From: Isochrysis galbana
Lineage: Eukaryota > Haptophyta > Isochrysidales > Isochrysidaceae
Assembly (NCBI GenBank): GCA_018136815.1
Contig: CM030936.1
Span: 702,831-766,830, forward strand
Length of the DNA: 64,000 bases
Direction: 5' to 3'
Below the pieces are notes generated by a model, which saw only the letters and a program-made list of their open reading frames with translations, did not search any database and was not told the origin of the DNA. Both the position numbers and the translations under genes were made by a program. This document shows, one piece after another, positions 22,185 through 33,322 of the stretch (position 1 is its first letter; each line of letters opens with the position of its first letter).

Positions 22185-24244
22185 ATGGCGGGCTGGCTGG
22201 CGAGCCTGGCTGCGGCGCTCTACCTGTGCCAGATCGCTGTGCACGTGCACGGGGTGCAGGAGGCTCATCCGGCCTCGCAGGCGCTATTGGGCGCAGCAGA
22301 GGAGGCAGGGGCCAGGCTTGGGCCAAGGGCCAGGCTTGGGCACGCTGGCGCGTTGAACTCTCGCTCAAGGCCTGGGGATGGAGTTGAGGCGGCCCCTACG
22401 TCCTGGCTCGCAGAGCAGGGCAATATGAAGCGCAGGGCGGAGCATGCTGAGGCGAGGCCATCGTACGATGGCTCACCTATCTCAGCGAAAGGGGTAGATC
22501 AGGTTTCTGCAGCCTCACTGGCGCTCCTGGGCGAGGAGGGCGTTTGGAGTGTTTGGCGAATTAGTGATGGGCCGTACAGAGGGTTTGAGAGCACCACCGT
22601 CTGCCGGTGGGCCGTGCTACAGCCGCCACCGACCTACGGACTCCAGGCGCCCATCAACGGCTCGATTTGCCTGCGGCCTGCAGGGGATCTGCTTTCCGAC
22701 GCACTCGCGGCGGGAGGGCACTGGGACGAGTGCGACGATCTGCCTGAATTGTATACCATTGGAAGGAGCCATGGGATGATGCCAGAGCGGGCCGCTATAC
22801 TCGACGTCGGCATGAACATCGGGGCGTGCACGCTCCACCTGCTCCTCGCCACGGATGCGCAGGCACGCACGCTGCCTCTGAGGGGTGTGATGTGGGAGAG
22901 CTGCGCGATTGCTTGGCGGAAGGGAGGGCGGCGATTGATGATTGAGCTCTTGCGATTCGCATCGATAAGAGCCCACCCTCGGCTGCCGTAGCTTTTTGCC
23001 GCAGGCAGTTCGATTAGTAGCAAACACCCGACACGAGCCGCCACAGGCCCACACCCTTTGCCTGATGAGGCACCAGCCATCCTCATGTTGCAGATCTTGT
23101 CATTCGAGCCCGGCGCCTCCAACCTCGCCTACGCTACGTCATCCCTCTTTTCCATTGGGGCAGAGCACCCCAAAGTCCGCTCCCGCGTTGCGGTCTTCCC
23201 GATAGGTTTAGGTGACAGCAACATGTCCTTTTGGTTGCATCCCGCGCTTGGCAACGCCGGCCACTCTGTGATTGGGAAGTAAGTTCTCGCTCGCCGCACC
23301 AGTCAGCATGCATGCGGGAGTGGGGCGGCGCCGACGTCGAATGCCCACGGCGTCGGTTGTCGATTCCATGTGTCAGAAGTCTCTGCACTGCCCCGCCTTC
23401 TTACATCGCGGCTCGCGCTTTAGCACTCTGCAGAAGCTTGTCCCCCGATGCCTCCATCATCTGCCCCGGTGCCAGATCCTCCGATGTGGACCCGCAGCTC
23501 CTCCGGTTTGACTCGTCGCAGTTTGGCACGCCTGAACCGGTACGGGTTAGGGAAGGCGATAGGATCTTGCGGCCTGCTCAATGGCGTGCGATTAAGGGTA
23601 CGGGGTCGCATCCCCATCTAGGGGGGCCCAAGGGGCATGCGGGAGGGAGACAAGGGGTACGCGGGGCGCCCGCGTTCGCCCTGATGAAGCTGGACGTCGA
23701 GGGCTTCGAATGCAGCGCTCTACGTGGAATGAGGAGGCTGCTCTCTGCGGGTGAGGTGTGGACCATGAAGGTTGAGGTCTTTGATGGCGCCCTGCGAGCT
23801 CAGGTGAGGTGTATGCCAGGTGCAGCGGGCGTCGCACCACCTGCTTGTGTAGCTTATTACGCAGGCCTCACTTTTTTTGCATCCGCATTACATCCGAGCT
23901 CGAATGTGTGCTCGCCTCTCCTGATTTGTGTTTGATAGGGGTGTTCTGCGGTCGAGTTGCAGCGAACGCTAATCAGCTTCGGCTTCAGACTCTTCTCCTC
24001 CATAGAGGACCTCGACAAGATGCGTTGCGGCACGTCCAATCCGTTTTGGCGATCGCTTTCACGTGAGGCTGCGAGACGGAATGGCTTCTCACGATCTCGT
24101 ACGCGACCCCTCTCACCTGATCAACTCCACGGCGATGCTCACCTACCGTACAACCTGTACGCATTGTACTGCAAGGCGGGCATCTTTGCTGGTTCGCCGG
24201 CACCAAAAGATGCTGGCTCCATGGGAACGCAGAGACCAGGGTAG
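22185..24244 (+). CDS. FkbM-family methyltransferase with N-terminal membrane anchor
   Basis: Exons 22185-22862, 23094-23278, 23434-23803 and 23939-24244 join in phase to 512 residues. MAGWLASLAAALYLCQIAVH is a signal anchor, pointing to the secretory route. The AdoMet glycine loop is ILDVGMNIGACTLHLL, followed by ILSFEPGASNLAYA, VAVFPIGLGD, NAGHSVIG and ALMKLDVEGFECSALRG, the standard FkbM blocks. Such enzymes usually methylate sugar or glycan oxygens; the acceptor here is unknown. Exon 1 seems to end at a GC donor (CAG|GCACGC), the only in-phase choice I found. ATG 22062 is an alternative start. The last exon after about 24050 is less secure, because another frame there also reads well to 24302. 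Confidence 0.75.
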
Positions 24245-24900
24245 TTCTCAGACGTGGCTCCTTTGCTCCCTGCCTGTGACTACGGCTATCAAGCCGTTCT
24301 GAAGGACCTTGGTTGGCCGAAATGTTGGTGCCGTACACACACGACATACCCTACATCGCTTCTTAGTTAAGACCAGGTTTCGACCATCACAAAAAGTGCG
24401 GCATCGTTCGAGGTGTGATGTTCTTGCATACAATGTGGGCGTTGCCATGTCGTAGAATTTGCTCCGACTGCAAAGTTGACCGTGGCGCGATGAGCTGGAA
24501 CGCGAGCCAATGAAAAGGCATTGTGTCCCCATCAACCATCCAATCTCCCCGACCGAGACTTGGATGTAATACTTCTTGATTCGATTGGGCTAGGCGCCTT
24601 TGAGCATTACTTTATTACACTAGTTGCCCTATCATAATACTGCCGTGATATGATATCTCGTCGCCAGTGCTCCTCGTCGTCTAGCGGGCATTCAGGCATA
24701 CCTAGTTCTCTCTTCCCTTCTCTTTTCTTCACATGTCCGTGAAATATAAAAGAAAGTAGACCTCGAAGCTCTTCTAGTAAAGTACTCCTATCCATATGCC
24801 CCCCGATAGCCATCGGGGGGCGCTGGATCCCGGGGGGTAACACCATACTTCACGTGAATTGTCTCAAGCGTACGAGAACGCCGCGTCACCGCTCGGCGCG
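24245..24900. other. Intergenic; possible promoter of the downstream gene
   Basis: AAAGTACTCC lies at 24779-24788, about 110 bp before the next ATG. Related AAGTACTCTA and GTACTCTACT words precede two other genes. CCCCCCGATAGCCATCGGGGGG (24798-24819) is a strong perfect hairpin. Nothing else is seen. Confidence 0.4.
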
Positions 24901-25671
24901 ATGGAGGGCGCTCTGGCCGCACTGCTGCTCCGAGCGGTCCACGCAGTTTACTCGCTGTGCCTTTGCGTGCTGGAGGCGGCGAGATGGCTGCGCTACTTTG
25001 TGCTAGACATGCTCTGGCCTTGCAGGCTACGCACCAACGCCGCCCCCGAGCATGTGGGCGTGGTGGTTGGCGTGGACGAGGCAGCGCAGACTGATCGCAT
25101 CGCTCTACTTGTTGGCTGGTGCGCCGGCGCGGGGATTAGAAGGCTAACTCTATGCGACTCGCAAGGGAAGATGCTTAGACGAGCCAGAGATCTCGGCGCT
25201 CAGCTGGCGGCCTGCGATGTCCATGCAGTGATCGAGGATGAGGCCATGGATCCGGCGGCCACCGCTGCTGACATTACATCTGGGGCATATGCGCCGGCAA
25301 AGGCGTCGGGAGGGAAGGATGGCGGCGGCAGCTCAGGAGAACTGCGAGTTCGCATCATCTCCACGCAAACTGGGAGGCAAGAACTTGTCTACGCAGCGCG
25401 GGTGCTTTGCGCCGAAGCGCAAGCGCACAGGCTGCATCCATCCTCGATTGATGAGGCCTGTGTTGATGCGACTCTACGACGAGTGCGTAAGACGCCCGAG
25501 GTTGGGCTCGTGCTGCAATACTGTGAAGAGCCCCTTCTTGGCGGTCTGTTGCCGTGGCACACGCGAATATCCCACTATGTGCACATGGGCAAGTTGCGTT
25601 GGGCGCGCGAGTCAGCCTTGCACCGAGCTCTCGTGGAATATGCTGCGGTTTCGCAAAGGCATGGTGCTTGA
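24901..25671 (+). CDS. NUS1: NUS1/Nogo-B-receptor-like subunit of dehydrodolichyl diphosphate synthase
   Basis: Single exon, 256 residues. A hydrophobic N-terminal stretch (about 5-40) would anchor it in the ER. HVGVVVGVDE, LVGWCAGAGIRRLTLCDSQG and PEVGLVLQY ... GLLPWHTRISHY match the cis-prenyltransferase fold of Nogo-B receptor proteins, which pair with the catalytic subunit to make dolichol precursors for N-glycosylation. The C-terminus QRHGA keeps the Arg-x-Gly motif needed for activity of the heteromer. The catalytic Asp of true cis-prenyltransferases is not seen, as expected for this subunit. ATG 24901 is the first in frame. Confidence 0.88.
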   Translation: MEGALAALLLRAVHAVYSLCLCVLEAARWLRYFVLDMLWPCRLRTNAAPEHVGVVVGVDEAAQTDRIALLVGWCAGAGIRRLTLCDSQGKMLRRARDLGAQLAACDVHAVIEDEAMDPAATAADITSGAYAPAKASGGKDGGGSSGELRVRIISTQTGRQELVYAARVLCAEAQAHRLHPSSIDEACVDATLRRVRKTPEVGLVLQYCEEPLLGGLLPWHTRISHYVHMGKLRWARESALHRALVEYAAVSQRHGA

Positions 25672-26059
25672 GGGTTTGGAAAGGAGGCGGCTTCAAACAG
25701 GGCAAGGTGCAGTTGAGAACATGCGTGTTCTATTTGTTGAGTATTCTATGGACGGATACTAGGTGTTTCGAGCAGCACTTAGCCACTAGTAGAGTCCGAT
25801 TGGCCTAAGCCTAAGCAACTTAGTAAAATATTCTAGTACCTAGTAGTGGTAGTAGTAGTACGTGGTACAAAGAAGTTGCAACCTGAGGTTCACGTTATTT
25901 CCGATCGGCGCCCCTCCATTTTGGTATAAAACTATACCGGAATCACTCGGGGGGGGAGGGGGGGAATAGTTTCTACCCCCTCCCCCCAGAGCCCCAGAGT
26001 CCTGAGTGGTATGTGGTATAGAAAATATAAAAAAACTGAAATTGAGCAGGTTAAAGCCT

Positions 26060-26330
26060 ACTACCGCTAGCTATAAAGGACCACGTACTCACGGTACTGA
26101 CTCACGCCATCGTCTCTACCCCTGAACGCTCACTCCCTTTACTTTACCTCCTTCTCATTCCTTTGTCTTCGGTTTCAGGGGGTGGGCCCGCGTGCACTAC
26201 GTCGGGCCAAGCGCAAGGGGCGGGTGTCAGAGCAAGGCTGCTCTCACTCTTGGAGATTGCCTGCGAGGGCGCGCCGGCAGCTAGCCGGAGCCCGCTTCTT
26301 TCGGGGAGCTCATGGAGCTTTCCTCGGGAC
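26060..26330 (-). repeat. Dispersed repeat family R2, copy C (reverse)
   Basis: CTAGCTATAAAGG, CGTACTCACGGTACTGACTC, CTCATTCCTTTGTCTTCGG and a GCGCGCCGGC-rich end are the reverse complement of the distal part of copies B and D. GC-rich, non-assignable sequence continues to 26800; 25672-26040 shows nothing. Confidence 0.55.
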
Positions 26331-26904
26331 CCACGTTGGAAGTGACTACGACTACGGGCATGGCGATCGACGCACGACGCACGGAGGGCGCGGAAGTGCG
26401 GGAGGAGGCTTGTGGGGGGGGTGGCAGGTGGCAGGCGACTGGGGCAGGCCTGCAGCTGCCCATTGGCGACCCTTGGAGGCTCATGGAGGCCAACTCAGGA
26501 GGCAGAGGAGGCTGGGGCTGGGCCCTGGCCTCCCCTGCCTCTCCCTCGTTGGCGCTCCTGAGACTCAGAGGCCCCCACGCTGCACCTGTCTGCCTGTCGA
26601 ACAGGGGGGGAGGAGGGATTGGAGATTGGAGCAATAGGCTGGCCATGCCGGGCCAAGACGAGCGAACCAGGCGAGCCTGTGGGGAAGAGAGTGGGTTAGC
26701 AGGGCAGTCCCCTCCTGGCAACTGGCAAGCCATCAGGCTTGCCAGGAGGATGGGTCCCACGGCAGGGGGGGAGTGAGGAGTGGAGAGGGGGGGGGGGGTC
26801 GTGCCCCCCCATGGGTGATGGGTGAACCAAGTACCAAGTATAAACTTAGTTATGACCCCTACTTATAAACTTATAAAAGTAGGTTGGTATATAATACTAC
26901 TAAT

Positions 26905-28080
26905 ATTATTGAGCATGAGTTCAAAAAACTATTGTTATAGTTTGAACTATGGAGCGTGCCGCGACCGCTCCCGAGCCCCAGGCGACCCTCGCCACCGCGC
27001 CCCACCTGGGACGCCCCACGCCGCCCGAGGCGGCTCGTCAGAAAGCCCTCTCAGAGCCCATCCAACCCATCCAAACCACACCCGCGCAAGCGCGCGGGGT
27101 GGCGAGCACTGGCACCGAACAGGTTGCCACCATGGCTCTGCGCATCATGCAGGGGGTCTTGGAGACCCCCTCCAACAGTGGGAAACCCTCCCACCCCAAG
27201 AGCACCTCATGTGGGAGGGCAGCTCAGCTGCCCTCCCCATGGTGGAAACCTCTACCATCAGTGCACCCAACATGGGAGGGCACTTCACAACCATCAACCC
27301 CATACGGAGAGCACCCCATGCCTCTGTTTTCCAACTTGTTGACTCACTTCTCGTCTTCACCCCACTCTTGTGGGCCACTAGTACCAATCACTCAGTGCCC
27401 TGCCTTGGGCCCTCTCTCAACACAAGACTCCCTCTCCCACTCCCCCTTCACACTTCAACCAACCCAAACGGCACGAACCCCCCCGCCCTCTGTTCAAAGC
27501 ACCAAAAATTTCAATTCAAGACACATGTTGATACACTTTTCGTTTTCACCCCACGCTTGTGGGCCACAAGTACCTACAACTCAGTGCCCTGCCTTGGGCC
27601 CTCTTTCAACACTTCACTCCATCTCCCACTCCCTCATCCCACTACAACCAACCCAAGAAGCACAAACCCCCTCGCCCTCGGATTCAAACACCAAAAATTT
27701 CGACTCAAGACCAGAGGGAGGACATGTTTTGAGGCGGCGTCGCTGCCCATGCCTAGCGCAAGGGTATAGCGCCCCCACTCAAACATCTCCTTCCCCAAAG
27801 CTCCTCTTTGAGGAGTTGCTCCTCACCCTCCCATTAGGCCCCCTTGCCTGCGAGACCAAAACAGGATCCTGGCGTGGGGGGCTGCTTGAGTGTGGAGGGA
27901 GGGGTGCTCCGGCTAGCGCAGGTAGTAAGCTAGTGAAGTGCTGGGTGGCATAAGGGGGAAGGGTGCTTGCGCTCGCCGCGGCAGGGAGTCCTGTCTTGTG
28001 TGCGCGCTAGTCCCGTTCCTTTGCCGCGCCGCGACCCATAAAAATTTGTTAAAAATTTAATTTATTATTGAGCATGAGTA
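26905..28080 (+). mobile_element. MERA-leader element with a 334-codon frame and terminal repeats (copy 3)
   Basis: AAAACTATTGTTATAGTTTG leads to ATG 26949 and MERAATAPEPQATLATAP... Inside, about 60 residues are duplicated (CGPLVPITQCPALGPLSTQ versus CGPQVPTTQCPALGPLSTL). A purine tract AGAGGGAGGA just before 27725 is followed by TGTTTTGAGG, and the next 170 bp recur at 49220-49410: the usual arrangement of a polypurine tract and a 3' LTR. ATTATTGAGCATGAGT occurs at both ends (about 26907 and 28066). No protease, RT or integrase, so it is non-autonomous if real. Confidence 0.55.
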
Positions 28081-28169
28081 CCGCTACTCGCTACTCGCAC
28101 TAGGCTTGCACCAACACGCCAACGCCAAGCCATGACTGACCGCACCGCCAAATCCCAAGGCCAAGGCAC

Positions 28170-28555
28170 AACCAAAGTAATCTTAACAGACTAGCCGCTG
28201 CTCGCACGGCGTGTGGCAGAGTGCAGAGTGCTTATGCTTATGCCTCTGCTGCTCCTATCTACCCGCCTCACGTATTGACACCCCCTTTCCCCCACCCACA
28301 CCGAGGTTCCTTGACGTGGAATCTGTGGGGCGGGGGGGCCAACAACTGGCCCACTGGCCCATCCCCACGGCCCACTGCCCACTGCCCGAAACCGAAGACC
28401 GAAGACCGAAGACAAGGGAATGAAGAATGAAGGAGGTAGCGTAAAGGAAGGGAGTGAGAGTTGGGCGTGAGTCAGCACCGTGAGTGCGATGGGTCCCCCG
28501 TTAGCTAGCAGTAGTAGCTGGAATCTTCAGTTTTTTATTGTAATGGCAAACTTGC
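28170..28555 (+). repeat. Dispersed repeat family R2, copy D
   Basis: AATCTTAACAGACTAGCCGC, GCTCGCACGGCGTGTGGCAG, a C/T stretch, then AGGGAGTGAG, GTGAGTCAGCACCGTGAGTG, TTAGCTAGC and GAATCTTCAG, collinear with copy B. Confidence 0.6.
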
Positions 28556-28737
28556 GACCTTATAATTAAGATGCTTAAGATGCTTATGCTTATTCATAGG
28601 ACCATACTCTACTCCTCCTACATCCTACACATACGATTAATAGGCCACCGGCCACTGACCTCGGTCAAGATGCAGGGAAGGGTAGAAGAGAAACTGGTGC
28701 GGCGGCGGTGGGGCGGCGTGCATCTTGGCGCGACCCT

Positions 28738-29529
28738 ATGCCGCTCATCTGCATTGGCCCCGTCTGCATCCCTGTGAGCGCGCTGCTGCCCGTGCTGGCG
28801 TACCTGGCTCGACCGGTGTGGAATCGGCTGCCTCCCGCCACGCAACAGATGCTGCGCGACCAGTGGCGCGCCCTGAGCGAGTGGGTACAGATGCATGTTT
28901 GGGACCGCATCGGCTGGACTGCGCGTCCGCCCGCTGAGAAGAAGAAGGCATCCGAGCCCGCGCAGGCGGGTGTGACGGCGGAAGAGCTGCAGGTCAAAGT
29001 GGGTGCTGTCGTTGGTATGCACTCCACCGAAGACTGGGAGGCCGCCATGGCCGTGTCCCAGTTGATGCCAGTGGTCGTTGACTTCACTGCAGAGTGGTGC
29101 GGTCCGTGCCAAAAGATCAAGCCATTCTTCGCTGAGCTCGCAGTGGCACACAAAGAAGCGCTCTTCGTCAAGGTAGATGTAGATGAGCTGGATGACGTCT
29201 CGCAGGAAGCGGGCGTACGCGCCATGCCCACGTTCCAGGTGCGTGAGATGCCTGGGTATGCCTATGTGACTTGCATTGCACCAACAGGTGCTCCAGTAGT
29301 CTTGGCATGCCGCTTCAACAAACCTTTTCGAGCTATTGGGCACGCTACTTGTCCTGCTTCTCGTGACCCCTTACATAGAGTACCATTCCGTCTTCACATC
29401 GTGCTGCTCAACATGTCTCTGGGTCTTCCTTAATCGCAGGTGTACCGCAATGGCGCTTGCGTAGAAACAACCACGGGGGCGCGGATGGAAGCCATCAAAG
29501 CCATGGTTGAGAAGGCCGTGAGCTCTTGA
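28738..29529 (+). CDS. Membrane-anchored thioredoxin
   Basis: Two exons, 28738-29238 and 29440-29529, give 196 residues. The thioredoxin fold covers about 85-196 with active site WCGPC (120-124), VDVDELDDV and the cis-proline block AMPTFQV spanning the splice junction. The first 60 residues (MPLICIGPVCIPVSALLPVL ...) form a hydrophobic hairpin with two close cysteines that resembles the small C18orf32/UPF0729 membrane proteins. The enzyme would therefore sit on a membrane, ER or lipid droplet by analogy, facing the cytosol; that location is inference. Exons start and end with AG|GT on both sides. Confidence 0.85.
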
Positions 29530-30425
29530 TATTTACTGACAGAGCCTGCCGCTCTATGTAACGCTTTGTTCTGCGCCGCAGAGGCAGTGGCTTGTCCTCG
29601 AATGAAATCGTCTTCAAAACTTGATTCGCACTCAACCGCTGTGCAACTTGCCTGCGCTCTTGTCAGCCGGGTGGCAGGCCGAAGAGAGCCCCTCTCTTTT
29701 TATGAACACCAGTACGCGGCAAGCTATTTTCTCATGCTTGCTGAGCTACTTTGACCTTCATCAGGCCACAGCACGACAGCCACTCTCGCAAGCTTCTCGA
29801 GGGCGGCTTTTTGAAGCAGGGTAGCCTTGAGTCTTGCTCTACTTTCAAAGGCATTGCCAAAACAGTTGACTTCACGGGAGTCAGTGTGCTATAAGGCATA
29901 AGGAGCACGGGGAGTGCCTTGTTGCTACTCTGATCTTCAGGTTCATCTCTCAACGCGGGCGATTCCCATTGCAGTTGTTCAATCAACACTCAGAGTAGAG
30001 CAAGCATTAGCTCGGCACCCACCTAGCGTGCAGCTTAAGACTTGGCCGCAGCGCAAGTCTTAGCACGATTTGAGCGCTCAAGTGGGGTGGAGATCGCTAC
30101 CGGCCTCTAGTTATATCGGGTCGTCTGGAAACCAATCGCTTCGAGTGGTTTAGCCCAGAGATGCATGGATGTGTACCGGCTCTCGGCAACTTTATCTTGC
30201 GCGATGGGACGTATGCCAAGAAGCAAGGTGGCGACGAAGACGGAGAACCGTACACACTTATGACACGTGAATCCTTGCAGCCTTGCGTTAGAAATAACCC
30301 TACACGTGAAATACGGGGGCTGGCACTTTCATCTTTCAATGACCGTCTAATACGGAGCAAATATATGCTAGTAGGGTGCCAGGCGAGGGATCAGCTTCAA
30401 CGTCCATTCCGCCTTTTGTGAAAAG
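29530..30425. other. Intergenic, nothing assigned
   Basis: No supported ORF, RNA gene or repeat. Confidence 0.4.
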
Positions 30426-33009
30426 TTTTCACAGTAGAGGCTGCCGCTTCGTGCGCGTGCCCGCTTCGTGGGCGTGCCCCTGTTCCCCCCCAGGCAATCA
30501 TGGCCCCCAGGAAGCCCGCCAGCAAGCCCAAGCCGCCGAGGGGCCACTACACAGTCCATGCCCGCGATACGCGCGCAGAACAGCGGGCGCGCGTCGTCGA
30601 AGACGTGCGCAGAGCAGCCGCGCACTGCCGCTCGCACAGCGTTGGCGTCAAGGCCGCGCTTGCAACAGGGCATTTCCCGGAGGCAACGCGCGGCAAAGTG
30701 GCGTGGGAGCTGAAGAGGGGCACCTCTGATGATGACTCCCCACGGGATGCCAACCAACAGCTTCTCACAAACGCTGAGAGGCTCAAGTTGGCATCTTGGG
30801 TTCTGGCTCGCGCTGACGTTCACGACCCCCAAAACAGGCACCAGATTTCTGTAAAGGTACGCGCTGTGCTGGCAGAGCGGCACAGGTTCAACAAGACTAA
30901 GAAGTACGGCAAGGGTACTATTCCTCTCAACACGCCGGAGCTCAACCACCTCAATTCCAACATCGACCTGTCTCACACATTCTTTCAACGCATCTATCCA
31001 TGGTGGCGGGCTCGTGGTATCGACATCACCGAAGGGGTTTCGAGGGCAGAGGAGGAGAAGAGGTCACAAAAGCACAGGGAGGCCGTAGTAGAGAACCATT
31101 TTTTCGGCGAGTATGGGCTGGAGCGCGAGCTGATTGACGCAGGCGTGATGGATCCCCACACAAAGGTAAGTCATGCACGCCTCTGTCTCTCGCACGCGCA
31201 CCGCGCACCACGCACCACGCATGCACAACGCTAACCTCTTTCACAAACGCTCACCCATAGGTAATCAAAGACCCAAGGCGGCTGTTAAACGGCGACGAGA
31301 CACCGCAGCCGCTAGACGTGCCGCAGAAGGGGTGGCGGGCGAAGGTGGCAAAGAGGAAGGGTAAGGCAGCACGGCAGCTTACAGGCGGGAACAAAGAAAC
31401 GGTCACTGTAATGATGACATGGGACGCTTCTAGTTGGAATTATGGGGTGCAGCTTGTGGTGAAGCGGAAGTGGGCCACAGGAGACATGGTCATCGAGTGT
31501 CCTCCAGGGGAGTGCACATTCGACGATCGGGTCGACGTCACACGCCTGCAAACGCGCTCGTGCTTGCCCGTTCACTCGGCGGAGGGCATGCAAACAGAGG
31601 AGACGTTCCTCCATTACATTCACCGTCTCGACGAGTGGATCTCCCAGCGCAGCGCAGTGGAGGCAGCCACAGGTGGTGAGCCCATTCAGCGCCCGGTTGT
31701 CCTCATGTTGGACAACCACTGCTCTCGCTTTAGCGACGACCTTCTACGTAAGACCAGCGGGCCTGCAGCAGAGCTTGGCATACGTATCTTCACGGAGGAG
31801 TCAGGCACCTCGGGCTTCTTGCAAGCTTTGGACCAGTTCAACTCTTCATTTCACAGGTCATATAATAAGGCTAGGGACGCATACAAGGATGCACACTTAG
31901 CCGTGCACGGCCACCCACTCAGCCACCTCGCCCTTGCTGACTTCCTAGGCATATTGGGGGGTAGCAAGCGCTTGGGAGTCCCCGGCATGTGGTTCTCCTG
32001 GTGCGATAGGTACGACATCATCAAGGCGTGGAAGCGTGTTGGCATCGCAGGTAACAGGTTGTGCCCTCAGCTAGTGGACCGATCCAATTTTGTTGATCAA
32101 GATGCAGAGTTGGCCGCGGCCCGGAGGGACGCTTCGGTGTCTTCACCCGGTCTATCCTCTTTGGCAGAGGCGAAGCGCACGCCGCCGGGTTTGCGGCGCG
32201 GAAGTCTAGCAGCGGCGAATGCGAAGCTGCAGCAGCTGGAGCAATTTGCAAAGAAGCTTGAGGAGAAGGCACAAGCGCCGTATGATCCTTCGCGTGGAGT
32301 GTTGTCGTTGAGTTCAGACGCCCCGAGCGCGCGGCAGGGTGGCACTGGGTCGGATGATGACTGTGATGCGGCTGACGGCGACAGTGCGAGTCCCGTGCGT
32401 GCGCGTAGGCGGCTGGTGCAATTGTCCGGATCTTTCACTCTTAGGGACATGTGGAGAGGGAAGCAAAAGAGGCAGCAAGAGGCAGCAAAGGTAGAGGATG
32501 CAGCTCAAAGAAAGAAGGCCGCGCGGCTGGAGAAGCGCGCCGAAGATGAGGAGCGGTCTCGTGTTCGGCGTGACGCCTTCGTAGCGTGCAAGGATGTGTG
32601 CATGTGTGCGATTGTTCCGTGTCCGTGGGAGGGGTTCATGTTATGTGACAACTGTGGGAACTTGAAGAAAGGGTGGTGCAAGAAGAGAGAGTGTGTGAAG
32701 TGGCGCAAGAGTCCCGTTTCAGTGGCTAGTGCCCTCGTTGTGGGCCTTGAGAGTGGTGTTTGTGCCTCCGGCGCCGCCTCCGACGTTGGGGCCTGTCCAT
32801 GAGGCTCCTGGTTCCGTGCGCGTGCGTATGTAAAATGTCATTGTGAGTCACCATGTGCATCAATCAGAAAAAAAAGCACATGTCGGCGCACAGCATGCCT
32901 AGGGGCATCTTTTATCCAGTGGCAGCCACCTCTAGTTGTCAACGGGCCGATTTTCATTTTCACCCATAGAAATGGGGCATGCCCATGAAGCGGCAGCCTC
33001 TAGTGAAAA
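30426..33009 (+). mobile_element. Tc1/mariner-pogo-like DNA transposon with terminal inverted repeats
   Basis: GAGGCTGCCGCTTCGTG begins at 30437 and its inverse CATGAAGCGGCAGCCTC ends at 33000; over 26 bp there are three mismatches. TA lies directly outside both ends (30435-30436 and 33001-33002), as for Tc1/mariner-type elements. TTTTCAC is also inverted just outside, so the ends could be 30426 and 33009. The single gene inside is open. Confidence 0.75.
30500..32802 (+). CDS. DDE-superfamily (pogo/Tigger-like) transposase
   Basis: Two exons, 30500-31165 and 31261-32802, give 735 residues without a stop. The N-terminal half has a helix-turn-helix-like LTNAERLKLASWVL region. The catalytic core shows LLNGDETP (Asp234), VVLMLDNHCS (Asp373) and QALDQFNSS (Asp413), the DDE_1 pattern with about 40 residues between the last two. 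A coiled, basic segment and a Cys-rich end (CMCAIVPCPW ... CDNCGNL ... CKKREC) follow, probably zinc-binding. The intron ends are both AG|GTAA. With inverted repeats on both sides it may be recently active or domesticated. Confidence 0.8.
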
Positions 33010-33174
33010 TCAATCACATGCCACAGTTACAGTTGAAGAAAAAGTAGTAATAAAAAGTATTAATCAGGGGAGAAGTTGAAAACTCTATGGTCCAGCCAGT
33101 CCATCGGCATCGGAGCCCCCGGCTGCGCACTGTGTGGCGACTCCCCCGGATCGCCCTCCTTCCTCCCCTCTCCC

Positions 33175-33177
<3 letters not shown>

Positions 33178-33226
<49 letters not shown>
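33178..33226 (+). repeat. (CT)n microsatellite
   Basis: A nearly pure CT run, 97 bp before the start codon of the next gene. C-rich sequence follows to 33300. Confidence 0.9.
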
Positions 33227-33228
<2 letters not shown>

Positions 33229-33322
33229 CTCCCTCCCCTCTCCTCCCCCCTTCTCTCGCCCCCCACCCCACCCCACCCCACCCCAACTTCCTCTTCTCTT
33301 CGCCCCGCACTCCACTCTTCTC

